Both the position numbers and the translations under genes were made by a program. Below are positions 35,594 through 47,147 of a stretch of DNA of 64,000 nucleotides, in pieces. The notes under the pieces are model-generated. The model saw only the letters and a program-made list of their open reading frames with translations. It was not told where the DNA came from and searched no databases. How positions within the stretch are numbered: position 1 is the stretch's first letter; each line of letters opens with the position of its first letter. Source of the stretch: Todiramphus chloris collaris (lineage: Eukaryota; Chordata; Aves; Coraciiformes; Alcedinidae); NCBI GenBank assembly GCA_025345505.1, contig JANVCC010000270.1, forward strand, positions 6,105,867 through 6,169,866, written 5' to 3'.

Positions 35594-35635
35594 AAATCAT
35601 AGAAATTAGAAAGGGGAGGGGCTGTTAAGTCTAGA
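35594..35635 (-). mobile_element. Possible scrap of an ancient CR1 3' end
   Basis: AAATCATAGAAATTAGAAAG followed by AAGTCTAGACTGTG resembles the reverse complement of an old CR1 terminus (the 'atcatagaaattagag...tctagtcc' type). Only about 40 bp can be matched, so chance is possible. Confidence 0.3.
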
Positions 35636-35698
35636 CTGTGTGTTGGATCAGAAAACACAGTTCAATTTTTTTTAGTCTGAATTTTAATGTTGCATCAC

Positions 35699-35720
35699 TG
35701 GTCTACCTACCAGTAGACCA
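35699..35720. repeat. Perfect 8-bp inverted repeat with 6-nt loop
   Basis: TGGTCTAC, loop CTACCA, GTAGACCA. Confidence 0.9.
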
Positions 35721-35923
35721 CGTACTCTAATAAGTGCACATGATTCATTCGTATGCCAAGGCAGGTTTATTCTTGCTGGTGTGCTTTGTCCTGTCTCTAT
35801 GCAAATACTTTGAATGATGATATTTCCATCTATACCCTCCAGAGATTATTCTGTGGACGGATACATTGTATAGTTAATGCATATTTTTTCCTAACAAATA
35901 ATTCTGCATGAGCTTTGCTTCCT

Positions 35924-35952
35924 ACTTTTTTCTTTTTTTTTTTTTTTTTTTT
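35924..35952. repeat. T-rich run
   Basis: Six T, C, then about 20 T. Confidence 0.9.
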
Positions 35953-36207
35953 CATTGTGTCTATCTCAAAATCTTTTCCTCTCTTTGTGATTTTTCTTGG
36001 ACATTTTAGCATGTATATTTGCTATAGCAGGAAAGAGAGATCACTTTGAGAGTGGATTTCCTATAACAGAGTGGACATATATTTCCTATGCTTGCGGTGG
36101 AGCAGCTAATGGCCAAGTGGCCGATAAAATGCTCTCTATTCACTACTCGCATTGTACCCTCTGTGTTTATTTTTAAAACCATTGACGTCTTTCCCACCGT
36201 CTTGCAG

Positions 36208-36315
36208 GTCTTCTAACTCTCAGGGGTCCTGAATGGAGACGTGCCAGCTGCACTGCAAAGGCAGGACGAGATGAAGGTCTCCTTCCCCACCACGCTTCAC
36301 GCCAGGAGACCTCCG
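36208..36315 (+). other. Candidate exon with splice sites (low confidence)
   Basis: A 108-nt segment lies between a plausible acceptor and donor. Upstream is a possible branch point TTGAC (A at 36185), then TCTTTCCCACCGTCTTGCAG ending at 36207. Downstream the donor reads CCG|GTGAGA at 36316. The segment is richer in GC and CpG than its surroundings. In one frame it is open throughout, encoding a basic stretch with EWRRASCTAKAGRDEG in the middle; the other two frames contain stops. I recognise no protein family. It could be a coding exon, a non-coding RNA exon, a 5' UTR exon or chance. No partner exon was identified. Confidence 0.25.
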
Positions 36316-38203
36316 GTGAGAATGACAAAGGGTATGCAAGGAGAAGTAGTTACACCTTGCACTTACTGAGACTGGGCTCTGATGTTTAGCACCGTTAAGT
36401 CTGGGTCCAAAGCTTTTACCTTGTTGTACTTTAAAGGTGTGACAGCTGGTGATAGTCTTGCATTAACCATGAGCTGCTTCTCCCTGCAGTAAGTTGCTGC
36501 CGAGTCTGAGTGGCACACGTTTAAACAGCAAACACGCCGGCTGGAGATAAATGCATACTGAGACATTTCAAACAGCAACCTCTTAGACAAGCCCAGTCTG
36601 CAGCACTCTTGAGGAACTGCTTCAATTAGTCTGTGACTGACTGGCACAGAGTTTAACTCGCAGCAGAACTGTGTGTCCATCAGGCTTGTGTGGAAGGGAA
36701 CGTCCTTTGTGCTCAGCTGGATTCCCCGTGGCTGAAGTTGTTTTACCTGCTGGAGTGAACAAAGCAAGGAGCAGGAGGCACTCCTGGGTACATCTTCTAT
36801 CAACACTCTTAGGTGGAGAGTAATGGGATCAGTCCAGAGGCCAGGGACTAGACTCTGGTTAAAAGCAGCTGGAGCTTTCTGCTTTATTATGTAAAGAGTT
36901 AAGTTCAAGCCAGCTAATGAGAGGATGCTTGAGCAGTGGCTTACATGATTGGCAGGAGAGTTGTAAAGTCAGGACAGTTGTAAAGTCAGGACCATCTGAA
37001 AGTGAAAATAAGCAGTCCATATTGGCTATGACAGAGGAAGGGAGCTCGTGAAGGGCGTAAAGGATGGAGAGCTGTGGTCAAAGCAGCTTCAGAGCACTGT
37101 TTTCAGTAGCGTTCTGGGGAGAGCTCGGCTGTGCCAGATGATGTTCTTCAAGGAGAGTGCAGGAGCCAGCCATGGCGTGAGGACAGTTTCACCTTCTAGC
37201 TTCTTGGGAGGAGTTGAAAAAAAAAATAATCCAGAAGTTAACACTAGGACTCAGAGTATAATACTCGCTGTGAGGCTGAACAGGCTGTCATTGAAAGGGA
37301 CACCCTGCTTCATGTTCCTCCCAGTTGCATTAGTTTTCATGGAGCCGTGCTGCCAGCAGGGTTAGGGAGCTGATCCAGCTCAAACCTCACCCAGGAAAAC
37401 TGAATTAAGCTTTTTTTTTTTTGTGGCAGCTCGTGCTTAGGCTGGCTTAAAATGATGGCAACAGCCAAATCGGACTGCTCTCCGAAGACAATACCCAGGC
37501 TGCAAGCCTGAGTGACAAGCAGAATAATGGCATTGTCTACAGAGATTGAGAAACCAAGTGGGGGAGGAGAAACTGCAGCTCTATTTTAACCACCCTAAAC
37601 TTCAGCTGACAGCTGAACACCCGAGGACATGTCAGAGAGACAGGCCCAGATTTTAGCCTGTAAAGGAGAAGACAAGTCTGGAGTAGAGAGAGGGGTCTAC
37701 AGGTCATCACAATAGAGAGAGCAGATGAGTTTGGATTGGTGGATAAAATTACTTGCATTTTTTTTTCCCTTGCCTTTATCAGAATTCTTTCCAATATGTC
37801 AGTTGATATATTTCTGTTACAGAATTGCTTCACACTCAGCATATTGCAGCAGATTGATCTTCATCAAGATCATGACGCGATGTCCCGTATCTGGCGATCT
37901 AAGATGTCCTGGCCCCTCCTCTGAGTTTGGGGTATTGTAAATTCATGCTCCATTTGCTCTTTTCCATGTTTTTGCTCCGAGTCTGTATTTTGGATTATTT
38001 ACCTTCTAAGAGATTAGCTGATCATTTGCCAGGGTACATTTTTTTTAATTTCTTGTGGGGCTCTGACTTATTTCTTGCTATCCTGGCAGCGATGTACTTG
38101 GTGCTTCTCATCGTGTGAGGTTTGTATAACCTCATGGTATGTACACCTTACAGCACAAACCTGCTGAGATGACCACAGAAGCTGAATGAGCATTAAAGAT
38201 AAG
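36316..38203. other. Unique non-coding stretch
   Basis: A 181-codon open frame lies on the minus strand (36363-36908) in repeat-free DNA but has no recognisable domain and no upstream promoter. A tandem 17-mer lies at 36960-36993. Otherwise nothing recognisable. Confidence 0.55.
36960..36993. repeat. Tandem duplication of a 17-mer
   Basis: GTTGTAAAGTCAGGACA is followed directly by GTTGTAAAGTCAGGACC. Confidence 0.95.
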
Positions 38204-38572
38204 ATCATAGAATCATAGAATTGTCAGGGTTGGAAGAGACTTTAAAGATTATCTAGTTCCAACCCCCGGTCAGTGGCAGGGATGCTTTCCAATAGATCAG
38301 GTTGCTCAGAGCCCCATCCAGCCTGGGATTACAAACTTCCAAGGATGGGGCTTCCACCACCTCTCCAAGCAACCTGTTCTAGTGTCTCACCACCCTCGGT
38401 GAAGAAATTCTTCCTAATGTCTAATCTGAATCAACCCATCTCTAGTTTTAATCCATTCTCTCTAGTCCTGTCACTGCCTGACAGCCTAACAAGTCCCTCC
38501 CCAGCTTTCTTGTAGCCCCCTTCAGATACTGGAAGGCCACAATAAGGTCTCCCTGGAGTCTTCTTTTTCTGT
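38204..38572 (-). mobile_element. CR1 LINE, 3' part
   Basis: Reverse-complement CR1 of a different subfamily: TCATAGAATCATAGAATTGTC, ATCTAGTTCCAACCCCC, GGTTGCTCAGAGCCCCATCC, AAATTCTTCCTAATGTCTAA, CCCTTCAGATACTGGAAGG. It is related to the sense copy at 48308. Confidence 0.95.
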
Positions 38573-40245
38573 TCCTTTTCAGCAATAATGATCATCTGAC
38601 TATTTTCTATTCTGGAATTTGCTCTCTGTTCTCTTCTAGTCTCTGTTTCCTCCCTATATATACCTTGTGACATTGTAAGTATTTAGTTCCTATTTCCTTG
38701 GTGGTGACAAACCTTATGGATTTTATATGAACGTTATGAGGAGTCCATGATGTGTTTAATACCATGAATACACTGACTTGAATGTCTTACAAGTAATTCA
38801 CCGTGCCCTTAGAGGATGTGACAGTCACATTATCAAGCATCACAGATTACTGCAAACATGGACTGTATACTATATTATTAAAAAAAAAAAAGTCCTTTTT
38901 CACAAATGGCTTAGGCTCTGAAAACATATTTAATTTAACAAGTAACCTTTATCATTGAATAAAGGCAATTTTTCTGGATGTTGACAAGTTATAACTATTT
39001 AAAAAAGCCATTCAAGAGAAATGACACTTTGTGGAAACACAATGAACACCCCAGTAGATTATTAGTGAAATGCTGTGCATTTGAAAGAGTATTTTTCTAA
39101 TAAAATTTAAAATTGTATTGCTATGATAGAAATTCCAACGTGCTTTAAAAAGTATTTGGAATAAAAACTTCCTTGACATCTGTAGATTGCTTTGATGGTA
39201 TCTGAGTATGTTACAAACAAAGAGAGCCACTTGGAAATAGTGTACATGTTTGCTTTGGTAAAATATGGACATTTAAAAAGTCTATGACATGCTAGGGGAA
39301 AAAGACTTAATAAAATATTCCCACCCTTCCCCAGAAAGGTTTTCAGTGGGGAAAACGACTATGTTTTACTCCTCTAGAGTAAGATAATGTTATTCTTGTG
39401 GAATAAAATCAACTGAGATTTTATAGAATAAAATACTGCCTGGAATAAAATAGTGCAAATAGAGGAGTTATTTTTCCAACATACTGGAGGAAAGGTTAAA
39501 AAGTCAATGAATTGAAGACCTTCCTGGACAAACCAGGGAGTGAGGAATACCAAGGCAGAGAAGTCTGAAATTGAAAAAATAACTTTTTCATCTTATTTAT
39601 AAGAAGCTTTTGTTTTGATTAAGCCCATTTTCCAGTCCAGACCATTTTGCTAGGGGGTGCAAAGGTTGGAAAGAATGGGTAGCCACCTTAACCGAGTACT
39701 AGATTAACCATATGCTGTTTATTAGTAGATGGACTTGAAAAAATGATAAATTGTTTCTCTTTCTTGCTTTAGTTATATCTATTAAAAATATTTATTAGTG
39801 TTTCCAGGAATAAATCAGAGGTGGGCTGGGTTTGGTTTAATTTTGTTGTATAGACTGATGAAAAAGGCTGTTCCATTTGGAACAGGAGCAGGAGTTTCTG
39901 TGATGAAAACGCTGACTCCAGCCACCCAGCAGAGGGGCACAAAGGCAGACAGGGGAACCTGGATAATCCCCTGCCCTAGCCACTCCTAGGCTGGCCCAGG
40001 GGAGCCTTCATCCCTGTGATGAAGATGAGCAGCAAATGGACAAGCTCTCAGCAGCACCTCACAGGCTGCCCGAGGAGAATGGGACTCACTATGGGATGCA
40101 GGGAAGAGTCTTTTGGGCTTACGTGAGAGGTATTGTGGGATTTTTAGGGGAGGAACCAAAGGTGAAGAAAGGAAGGGATCAGAAAGGAGGGGTCTGGAAT
40201 AGCCTGGCCAGCCAGAGGGGAACAGGAAAGGGCTGTTCATAGAAT
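38573..40245. other. Unique non-coding stretch
   Basis: 38720-38865 is repeat-free with CAAGTAATTCACC and ACATTATCAAGCATCACAG and may be a conserved element. 38931-39300 is very AT-rich. 39880-40240 is purine-rich and GC-balanced and might be an unrecognised old repeat. A 7-bp inverted repeat (CTGTTCC-ATTT-GGAACAG) lies at 39868-39885. No gene is supported. Confidence 0.55.
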
Positions 40246-40403
40246 CTGGGGCTGTTTAGCCTGGAGAAGAGAAACCTGAGAGGGGATCTTATGAATGTTT
40301 ACAGATATCACAGAATCACAGAATGTTAAGGGTTGGAAGAGACCTTGAAAGATCCAAGGATCTCCAGAGGTCCCTTCCAGCCCCTACCATTTAATGATGA
40401 TTC
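40246..40403 (+). mobile_element. CR1 foldback: sense piece, inverted 3' end, sense 3' end
   Basis: 40246-40307 is a sense CR1 segment (GGCTGTTTAGCCTGGAGAAG, CTGAGAGGGGATCTTATGAA). 40308-40355 is a minus-strand CR1 terminus (TCACAGAATCACAGAATG, GGGTTGGAAGAGACCTTG). 40358-40403 is again a sense CR1 terminus (GGATCTCCAGAGGTCCCTTC, CCATTTAATGATGATTCT). The last two face each other and can fold into a stem of roughly 25 bp. A small insertion of one CR1 into another, or a template-switch during reverse transcription, would explain this. Confidence 0.75.
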
Positions 40404-43400
40404 TAGGACAGTGGAATAGTCTTAATGTGCTAACATAGCTGAAGAAGCTGGTGGAGTTCTTGCAATATATTATTATTCAACGTCTTGTACTGATATATGT
40501 GCATCTAGAGCATTGATATATTGCATGTTGTGTATGGTAATATTCTTTGATATATTGCACTGTAGTTCCTTCCACGTTTCCAAATGGTGTCAGAGTTAAT
40601 ACCCTGTCACCTAACAACACGTTTAGCTGCACTTCACTTCTTCTTGGTGTGAACTGGAAGCAAAGCACAGTGATGGCAGCTGCTGCTTTAGAGGTCTGAG
40701 GGTGAATGCTTCCTCTGTGGAAGGAATGGTGCTCTTTTCCCCTCCTGACATACAAATAAGGTGCCTGTCTGCAAGCAGAGCAGTCTGGGCCAGGAAACCC
40801 CTCATTATATCCATTTATGCTCTTCTGCAGGTGCACACCTTTGCAGAGCACGGGGCCAGCCTGAGGCAACCCCCCCTGCCTTGGGTCCAGTCAGAGGTTG
40901 CATGGCACGCAGCATCTGGGTGTTGCCAGTGCCTCGTGCCTGTGTGTTTGGGTCCCATGCTGCTAAAATGTCCCAGGAGTTATTCTGTGAGTGCTCAGAA
41001 ACTGGATCTCTGTCCATAGGATATTTTTGCCCAATGTAGCCAACTCTGAGGGGAAAACAGCAAGATGAGCAGGACCCTAATAGTTTGTGTGCTTACTCCT
41101 GACCCTGTCCAGTTTGGCTTATCTGTCCCTGTATGTATTTTACCATCCAACTTACACAGACTAACTATATTTAGAAGGACCCAACTTCCATAGACTAAGA
41201 ACACCTGTATTTGGATGGACCCTCACCTCCTGCAGTGTATATCATCAAGAGTTGCAGAGAAGTGACTTTGCATCACTCCCTGCATGTGAACGTACAGTTT
41301 ATATGCAGAAAAGGATGATTATATCTTAGTGCTGACCTTGGGAATTGCCTTTTTTTGTTGTTGTTGTTTTGTTTTGTTCTGCTTGTTTTTTATTCCGTGC
41401 AGGTTCTGAGAGACAAAGGCAGCTCTCTGTTTTTAATTACTCTAAGTAGCTTGTAAGTAGCTGGAACAGCTTTTTATGCAACCTGATTTGAATATATTCC
41501 AGGCTGCAGATAGACACCTATTTTAAAGGCACAGCATGCTCATCGTGGCTTTCTGCCAGTCAAACAGTTGTCACTTGCTAGACAGCCCTAAACAACTTCT
41601 GCTCCTTCCTCAATTTGCTGTCTGTCTGACTGATGGAAACGGCAGGGCTTCTCCCTTTCCCCCTCCCTTTTCTTTTCCCCTGAACCAGTGTCACCACATG
41701 GCAGGAGAATTCAGCCACTGCTGCTGAGAACAAGGCACTGTCTGTGCTGCTGGCCCCAGGGCTTGGATAAGAACCCCCTGAAATGGAGCAGAGCAGATTA
41801 TTGGTGTAATTCCCCAAGAATCCTCCGCTTTCCACAGCTCCTTGGGGTGGGCATGGAGGTGAAGGGGGTTTAGTTGGTTATATTCTGCTTTTTCAACTTT
41901 CAAAGCTCTCTCAAGACTGGCAAAGATGAAATCCAGATCTGTTTTTTCTTGGCTCTGGGCAGCCAGATTATGTGTAGATTGTGTGACTATTGTGGTCTGG
42001 CCTTGTAACAATAACACTCAGAGACCTAATATGAAGCAAAGCTAATGTGATAAGTACATGGAAATATTTGTTTTTCTGTTTTATCTCCATGGCACAGTTA
42101 CAGGGAAGCTTTGCTACCATATCAGATCAGGGGCAAAGCACCCAGTGGAGCTCAGTCACCCTACAGAAGACTCAGCTGAGCCTCAGGATCTTTTGCTCCA
42201 TCTTCTCCTTTACCTCTTGTTGGGCTCTGTGCTTGCCTGCTGAGCTATAGGCTCCATCATTTTGAAGAAAGTCCTAGAAATGTTCTCTCTGCACTACTGA
42301 ATATATTCTAACTTCTGCTTCCTGCTTTTGAGACTTTGGCTCTTTGGGATCCTTTATGGTTTTATGTACATTTTAAACACTTTTCTTTATCCAGTGACTT
42401 TCTCTTAATTCAGTCAAAATTTGGCTGCTGGCCCCCTGGGGCAAAAGCATGTAGTGGTATCAATCCTGCACTTTACGGTTCATTATTATTTGTGGTTTCT
42501 AGATTTTTTCCACTCAGGTTTTCAGGCAAGCTTTGCACAGCCAGCTTTGCTAAACTTTTGACCCTGTCAGGAAGAAAAAAAAAAAGTATTGTAATTCTGA
42601 TGGTTGGGATTCTTAATTATATCCTTAATATTTCTAAATTTAAAATTATTTTTTTCCTTTGAAAGTAGAAGTCTTCCATAGCCAGCCATCATCTCAGAAA
42701 CTAGGATACTTTTTCCTGTCCCTTTGTTCTTCCTTTGCTTGGCTTAGGTGAGATACAACAGTCCAACTAATTAATGAGGAGAAAAAGAAGGGAAAAGGAA
42801 GGTTTCCCTTCGTGTCTCTTCTCTTTGCTGTACATTTTGTTTCTGACTGAGTGCTTTGGAAGAGTTCAAGCTGCTGTCGGAAACTGGTCATGGTACAAAA
42901 CATTGTTTTCTCCCCCATTCCTTTTCTTGTTTACTGTTGCTGTGTTCAGCTATCGACTATGTCTTTCCCTAGGACTTGATTTGTAGAATGCAATAGTTTT
43001 TTATTTAAATAACTATCTCCAGTGATAACTCACTGCCTGCTAACAATGCCTACCCCGTGCCGATGGTATCTTGTGCGTGGTGTTCAGGTTCCTTATACCC
43101 TCATTCATAGAAACGAAACATCAGAAAATGCCCTGTTTAAATTGTTCAGCACATTTCCTTGGCAGGATGGCTATAGGCTATTCTGTAATTCTTCCTGTAT
43201 TTCCTATACAATATCAACCATATTCTTAAGTAATTTCATTTGTTCAGGTTTTTTTTTCTACTTCCCTCTCTATGTCCCAAACAGTAAGTTAGTGCATTAT
43301 TAACCTTTTCCCTTTTTCTACTACTGTTAGTAAAATAGGTGTCACCCATAAAAACCTACTCTGCCTTTCTGACTTGCTCTCTTCTTAAGCCACCCCATGA

Positions 43401-44059
43401 TCATAACACATTCTATGGCAGCACGTGTCTAACTACAGAAATTCCTTCTGTGCTTGGTGTTTATGCAGTTCAAATATGTTTAAACATCTATTTGTCTTTC
43501 CATCTTTGTCAAATGTTTGCCCTCAGCTTTTTCAATTTCTCCTTGCAAGGCAAGTTTTCCAGGCCCTATGTCTTTGTGTTTGTTTTTGGCTTTTCCTCAG
43601 AAGTCACAATCTGTCAATGCTAGAGCTAGCTGGGAATTTTCCAGTCAAAAGCTTCTTTGTTTTGGTTTTTTCTTTTTAATTGAAAAGTCATTTTTGTAAA
43701 GTTTGAGACAATTCTCTTGGAGAAGGTATTTGCCCCCGCTGCACCCAGCTATGCTTTAGATTGATAGGATCTGAATAGGCACATTTAGTTTTGTGAAACT
43801 CAAGGGATGCTTCTTGCTTCTGGTTAACTGGCCAAAATATCTAAACTATTCTGGAATAGTGTTTTTTTTTGTGGAAGAATTCAGACACTTAATGACACAG
43901 CAGCACCTCATCTGATTGACACACTGTCTTGAAAATCCCAGCAGAGGAAAAGAGTGGAAGATCATGGGACGTAGAAATTGGCTGTGGCAGCTTCTGCAGG
44001 GAAAAAAACCCCAAAATCAAACCCCAAAATTATGTATAGTGGCTAGTAAGGAAGAAAGG

Positions 44060-44420
44060 AATGTTATCAAACCAAGATGAATATTAGTGGCATTGACTGC
44101 CTTGCCCAACGGCAGCATTACGGAGCAGTTACGATTCAGGCAGCCGTAGGTGTTCACTGGTTTCAAGCTCAGAAATATTCTGAATGGCTTCTCACTGCTG
44201 CAGGTCAGCAGCAGGTTCATTCATTACTATTATTACTGATTTCCCAGAAAGATGTGCTTAATTAAGCCGGCTGCTCCCCTCACAAGAATTTGAAGGCAAA
44301 CTGCTAATGTGAGCTATTTATTCCATGCACAATTGAACACGCTGCCAATACTGCCTATAATAATACAGAAATGTTGTTATGATTACTAAGAGTGTGTGCT
44401 AAAAGACTGAAGACATTTTG
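44060..44420. promoter_or_regulatory. Candidate conserved non-coding element
   Basis: Repeat-free block of mixed composition with CpGs (CAACGGC, TTACGGAGC, TTACGATTC, GCCGTAGG) followed by GCTTAATTAAGCCGG, a near-palindrome around TTAATTAA, and GTTATGATTACTAAG. Retained CpGs amid CpG-poor surroundings hint at constraint. Inference only. Confidence 0.3.
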
Positions 44421-45710
44421 TCACTTGGCATCCATAAGGTTTAAAATATGTTGGCTTGGGTTTAGCATTGAAAAAAGCCTAAAAAAAAAACCAAATTAAA
44501 AAGAACAATTGTTATAAAATACCTCACTACTCCTAACCCCATTGTGTTGTAGCAGGGCAACTGGGTGATTGTTTTAGCTGTGTCTTCTGTATTTCCCTCT
44601 TTCACCAGTTTTGGGCTCACTTATATGTACTTACTGCAACACAGGGTATGCTGGGAGAAGCAAGAGGGAAAAGAAAGCTGGGGGATCAAAATTGAAAGCC
44701 TTAGGATTAACAATAGCAAATTCTCAGTTATATTGTGATGTGGTTTTTTTTTTTCAGAAATCCCTTTACATACACAAGGCTCCTTGAGTGAGCTCATTAT
44801 CTCCTGGTATGTAGAAATGTATTTTGCCTTTGCTCAGCCAACACCAATGTATTTATTATTCATCAGGCTTTAAGCTATGTAATGCTTTCTTTACCATTTC
44901 ATTGTTTATTTGCTTTAATGAATACCCATGAGCCAGAGTCTGAATGCAGACCTGTTGTTTTACTCATGCTTGGCAGGAAAGACTTCAAAAGAAAATGTAT
45001 TTTATTTTTTTTTCAAGGTGCTAAGCCCCTAACTGGGTGTTATTTAAATGACAGTACTATTTCTTCTCCTTTTTCAGGTATCCATGGGCAAAGATATTGG
45101 AGCACTTAGCACTTTGCAAAATGAGCCTTTTTTAACATTATTTTATATCATGTTGGTACCCCAAAACCAGACATTATGCAAATCTTAGTTCCTTGCTGCT
45201 TCAGTTCACTCCAGAAAATAAATGCCTGCAATCCTTACTAGTGTTATTTATGAATGACCAAGTTTGAAATGAATTAATATCTCTGACAAAAAATCCTCTG
45301 GGAAGGGGTCAAATTAAAAACAAAAAGAGCTGGTGGAATAGGACGTCCATGTATGACGTTGGTGGTACAAAAGCCAGTTTGACCATTAGAAACCAAAGCA
45401 GGGAATACCAAAAAGTGAAACCAAAGTTATTTTACCTTTAGCACATTCTAGTTAGGCCCAGAATAGGGTATTTTATATACCATTCCATAGTCAACCAGTG
45501 GAAAAACTGCAGGAAAATAGATAACCTAATTCCTCATGGTATACCTAACGCAATACGACCTGTTGCCTTTGTATGAGAAAATAAGAAGAAACAAGAAAAA
45601 GGTGTTTCATCATGCTCCATAGTGCCAGAATGGGAAGAAGATTCTGGAGAAATAGAGCTCTAGTTAATAGATTACAGTACAGCATGGTACAAAGCTAAAG
45701 CAAAAGAGTG

Positions 45711-45745
45711 AAACTATAAAAATAAAACTATAAAAATAAAAAAGC
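45711..45745. repeat. Short tandem duplication, A-rich
   Basis: AAACTATAAAAATA is repeated twice head to tail, followed by AAAAAGC. Confidence 0.85.
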
Positions 45746-46189
45746 ACGGGATTGTGGCAGGTAAGGAAATGAGCCATTTGGCCAAGTGACTTAGTGATGC
45801 TGCCCAATTCAGTCTTTCATCTGCTCTGCAGTTTAGCCAAAGGTGGGAGAATAGCTCAGGCCATCCAAATGGCCTCTTTCTACCAACACAGTCCTTGAAT
45901 CTGCCTTTTGGGGTTGTCTGGGCTGCACACCAGCTCCTGGGGCTGCACCTCCTGGCCCCGGGCTCAGCTGGAGCCAGGCTGGCTCCCTGCAGAAGGGACC
46001 ATGCAAAGGAAAACTGGGCTGCTTTCCATCTGGAGCTCTTACTGAAAGAAAAAAAAAAAATATATGCTCACTTTCATTTTCTGTTTCTTGTGCAGTTTGA
46101 CTGGCTGGGCTCACAGTTGGGACTGAGGAGACCGTTCTGTGTGAGCAGCTGAACTCTAAGAGCTTGGCCCATATTCAGCTATAAATTGC

Positions 46190-46620
46190 TTAAAATAGAA
46201 CCTTGAGCAAAACCAGTGGGAGAATGGAAAAAATCATGCCGTATAAGTCAGAACATGCTCACCCTCTGTGAAGTTAAGGCTAATGATAATAGGCTTGCCC
46301 ATTGGTAAAAACAATAGGGTTTATTTACAGTGTGTTAAGTTTCTGTTATTGTAACGCTCCGGCGTTTACAGGCGGGTTAAGTGTGGTAAAGTGACATGAG
46401 CCAGGCCAAACCTTGATAGGCATGTGAATTTTGCCAAAATCCCTCAATGACAACTGGAAAATGTAGAGGACGAGCTTGAACCGAGGGAGAAATAAACAGT
46501 GGAGAAAACAGTGCTGGAGCTGTGCTGGCCGTGTGCTCTGTAAAACAAAAGCAGCTTGTGCGAGAGCTCCCACCTCAAAGTTCCTGTTAGATCACATTCC
46601 ATGTACTTGGTTATTGCAAA
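46190..46620. promoter_or_regulatory. Candidate conserved non-coding element
   Basis: Repeat-free. It holds an inverted CCAAT box (CCCATTGGT at about 46298-46306), a SOX-type AACAAT (46310), GTTTATTTACAG (forkhead-type), a CpG cluster GTAACGCTCCGGCGTTTAC (46351-46369), and CCAAACCTTGATAGGC. Several factor-type motifs and retained CpGs lie close together. Conservation and activity are inferred. Confidence 0.35.
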
Positions 46621-46696
46621 AAAAATCCCATTGAGGTCGGTCTTCTGTTAAGACAAGAGGCAGGTAATAATAATACTAGCAATAATAATACCCATC

Positions 46697-47130
46697 TCAG
46701 AATCACAGAATGGTAGGGGTTGGAGGGGACCTCCGAAGATCATTGAGTCCAACCCCACTGCCAGAGCAGGGCAGACCTAGGGCAGATCACTCAGAAATGC
46801 ATCCAGACAGGTCTTGAAAGTCTCCAGAGAAGGAGACTCCACAGCCTCTCTGGGGAGTCTGTTCCAGTGCTGTGTAACCCTTACAGAAAAGGAGTTCTTC
46901 CTCATGTTGAGGTGGAACCTCCTGTGCTCGAGCTTGAATCCATCGCCCCTTGTACTATCACAATGCACAAGAGGTTGTTCCTACCTTCTTGACGCCCAGC
47001 CCTTATCTATTTATAGACATTAATTAGATCCCCTCTCAGTCTTCTCCCCTCCAGACAAAAAAACCCCAGGTCGTTCAGCCTTTCCTCTTAAGGCAGGTGT
47101 TCCAGCCCTGTCATCATCCTCGTAGCCCTA
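46697..47130 (-). mobile_element. CR1 LINE, 3' part
   Basis: Reverse-complement CR1: TCAGAATCACAGAATGGTAG, GAGTCCAACCCCACTGCCAG, GAGAAGGAGACTCCACAGCC, TTCTTCCTCATGTTGAGGTG, AGATCCCCTCTCAGTCTTC. 5'-truncated. It abuts another minus-strand CR1 across a TAA-rich spacer. Confidence 0.95.
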
Positions 47131-47147
47131 ATAATAATAATAAATAA
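47131..47147. repeat. (TAA)n spacer between two CR1 copies
   Basis: ATAATAATAATAAATAAT. It may be the tail region of the adjoining CR1 (47148) or a microsatellite grown at the junction. Confidence 0.8.

Larger units (their letters stand above)
28053..36207. other. Long unique non-coding stretch
   Basis: About 8 kb with no CR1 copy longer than 50 bp and no recognised gene. It contains a tandem 14-mer (28654-28681), a G-quadruplex motif (29867-29886), poly-A runs (29951-29975 and 34638-34676), a T/G tract (32526-32721), a possible CR1 scrap at 35594-35635, a T run at 35924-35952 and a perfect 8-bp hairpin (35699-35720). The open frame 30148-30702 (+, 184 codons) has no recognisable domain. That length is near what chance gives in 64 kb, so it is not called a gene. 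Confidence 0.6.
40404..46696. other. Long unique non-coding stretch
   Basis: No CR1, LTR or gene recognised in over 6 kb. It contains a T/G tract (41350-41395), short T and A runs, a small tandem duplication (45711-45745), a TAA-rich spot (46665-46692) and repeat-free blocks at 44060-44420 and 46190-46620 that look like regulatory DNA. Confidence 0.6.

Noticed and set aside
39868..39885. CTGTTCC-ATTT-GGAACAG as a steroid receptor element
   Set aside because: Half-sites are in the wrong order and the spacer is 4 nt rather than 3. Probably a chance palindrome.
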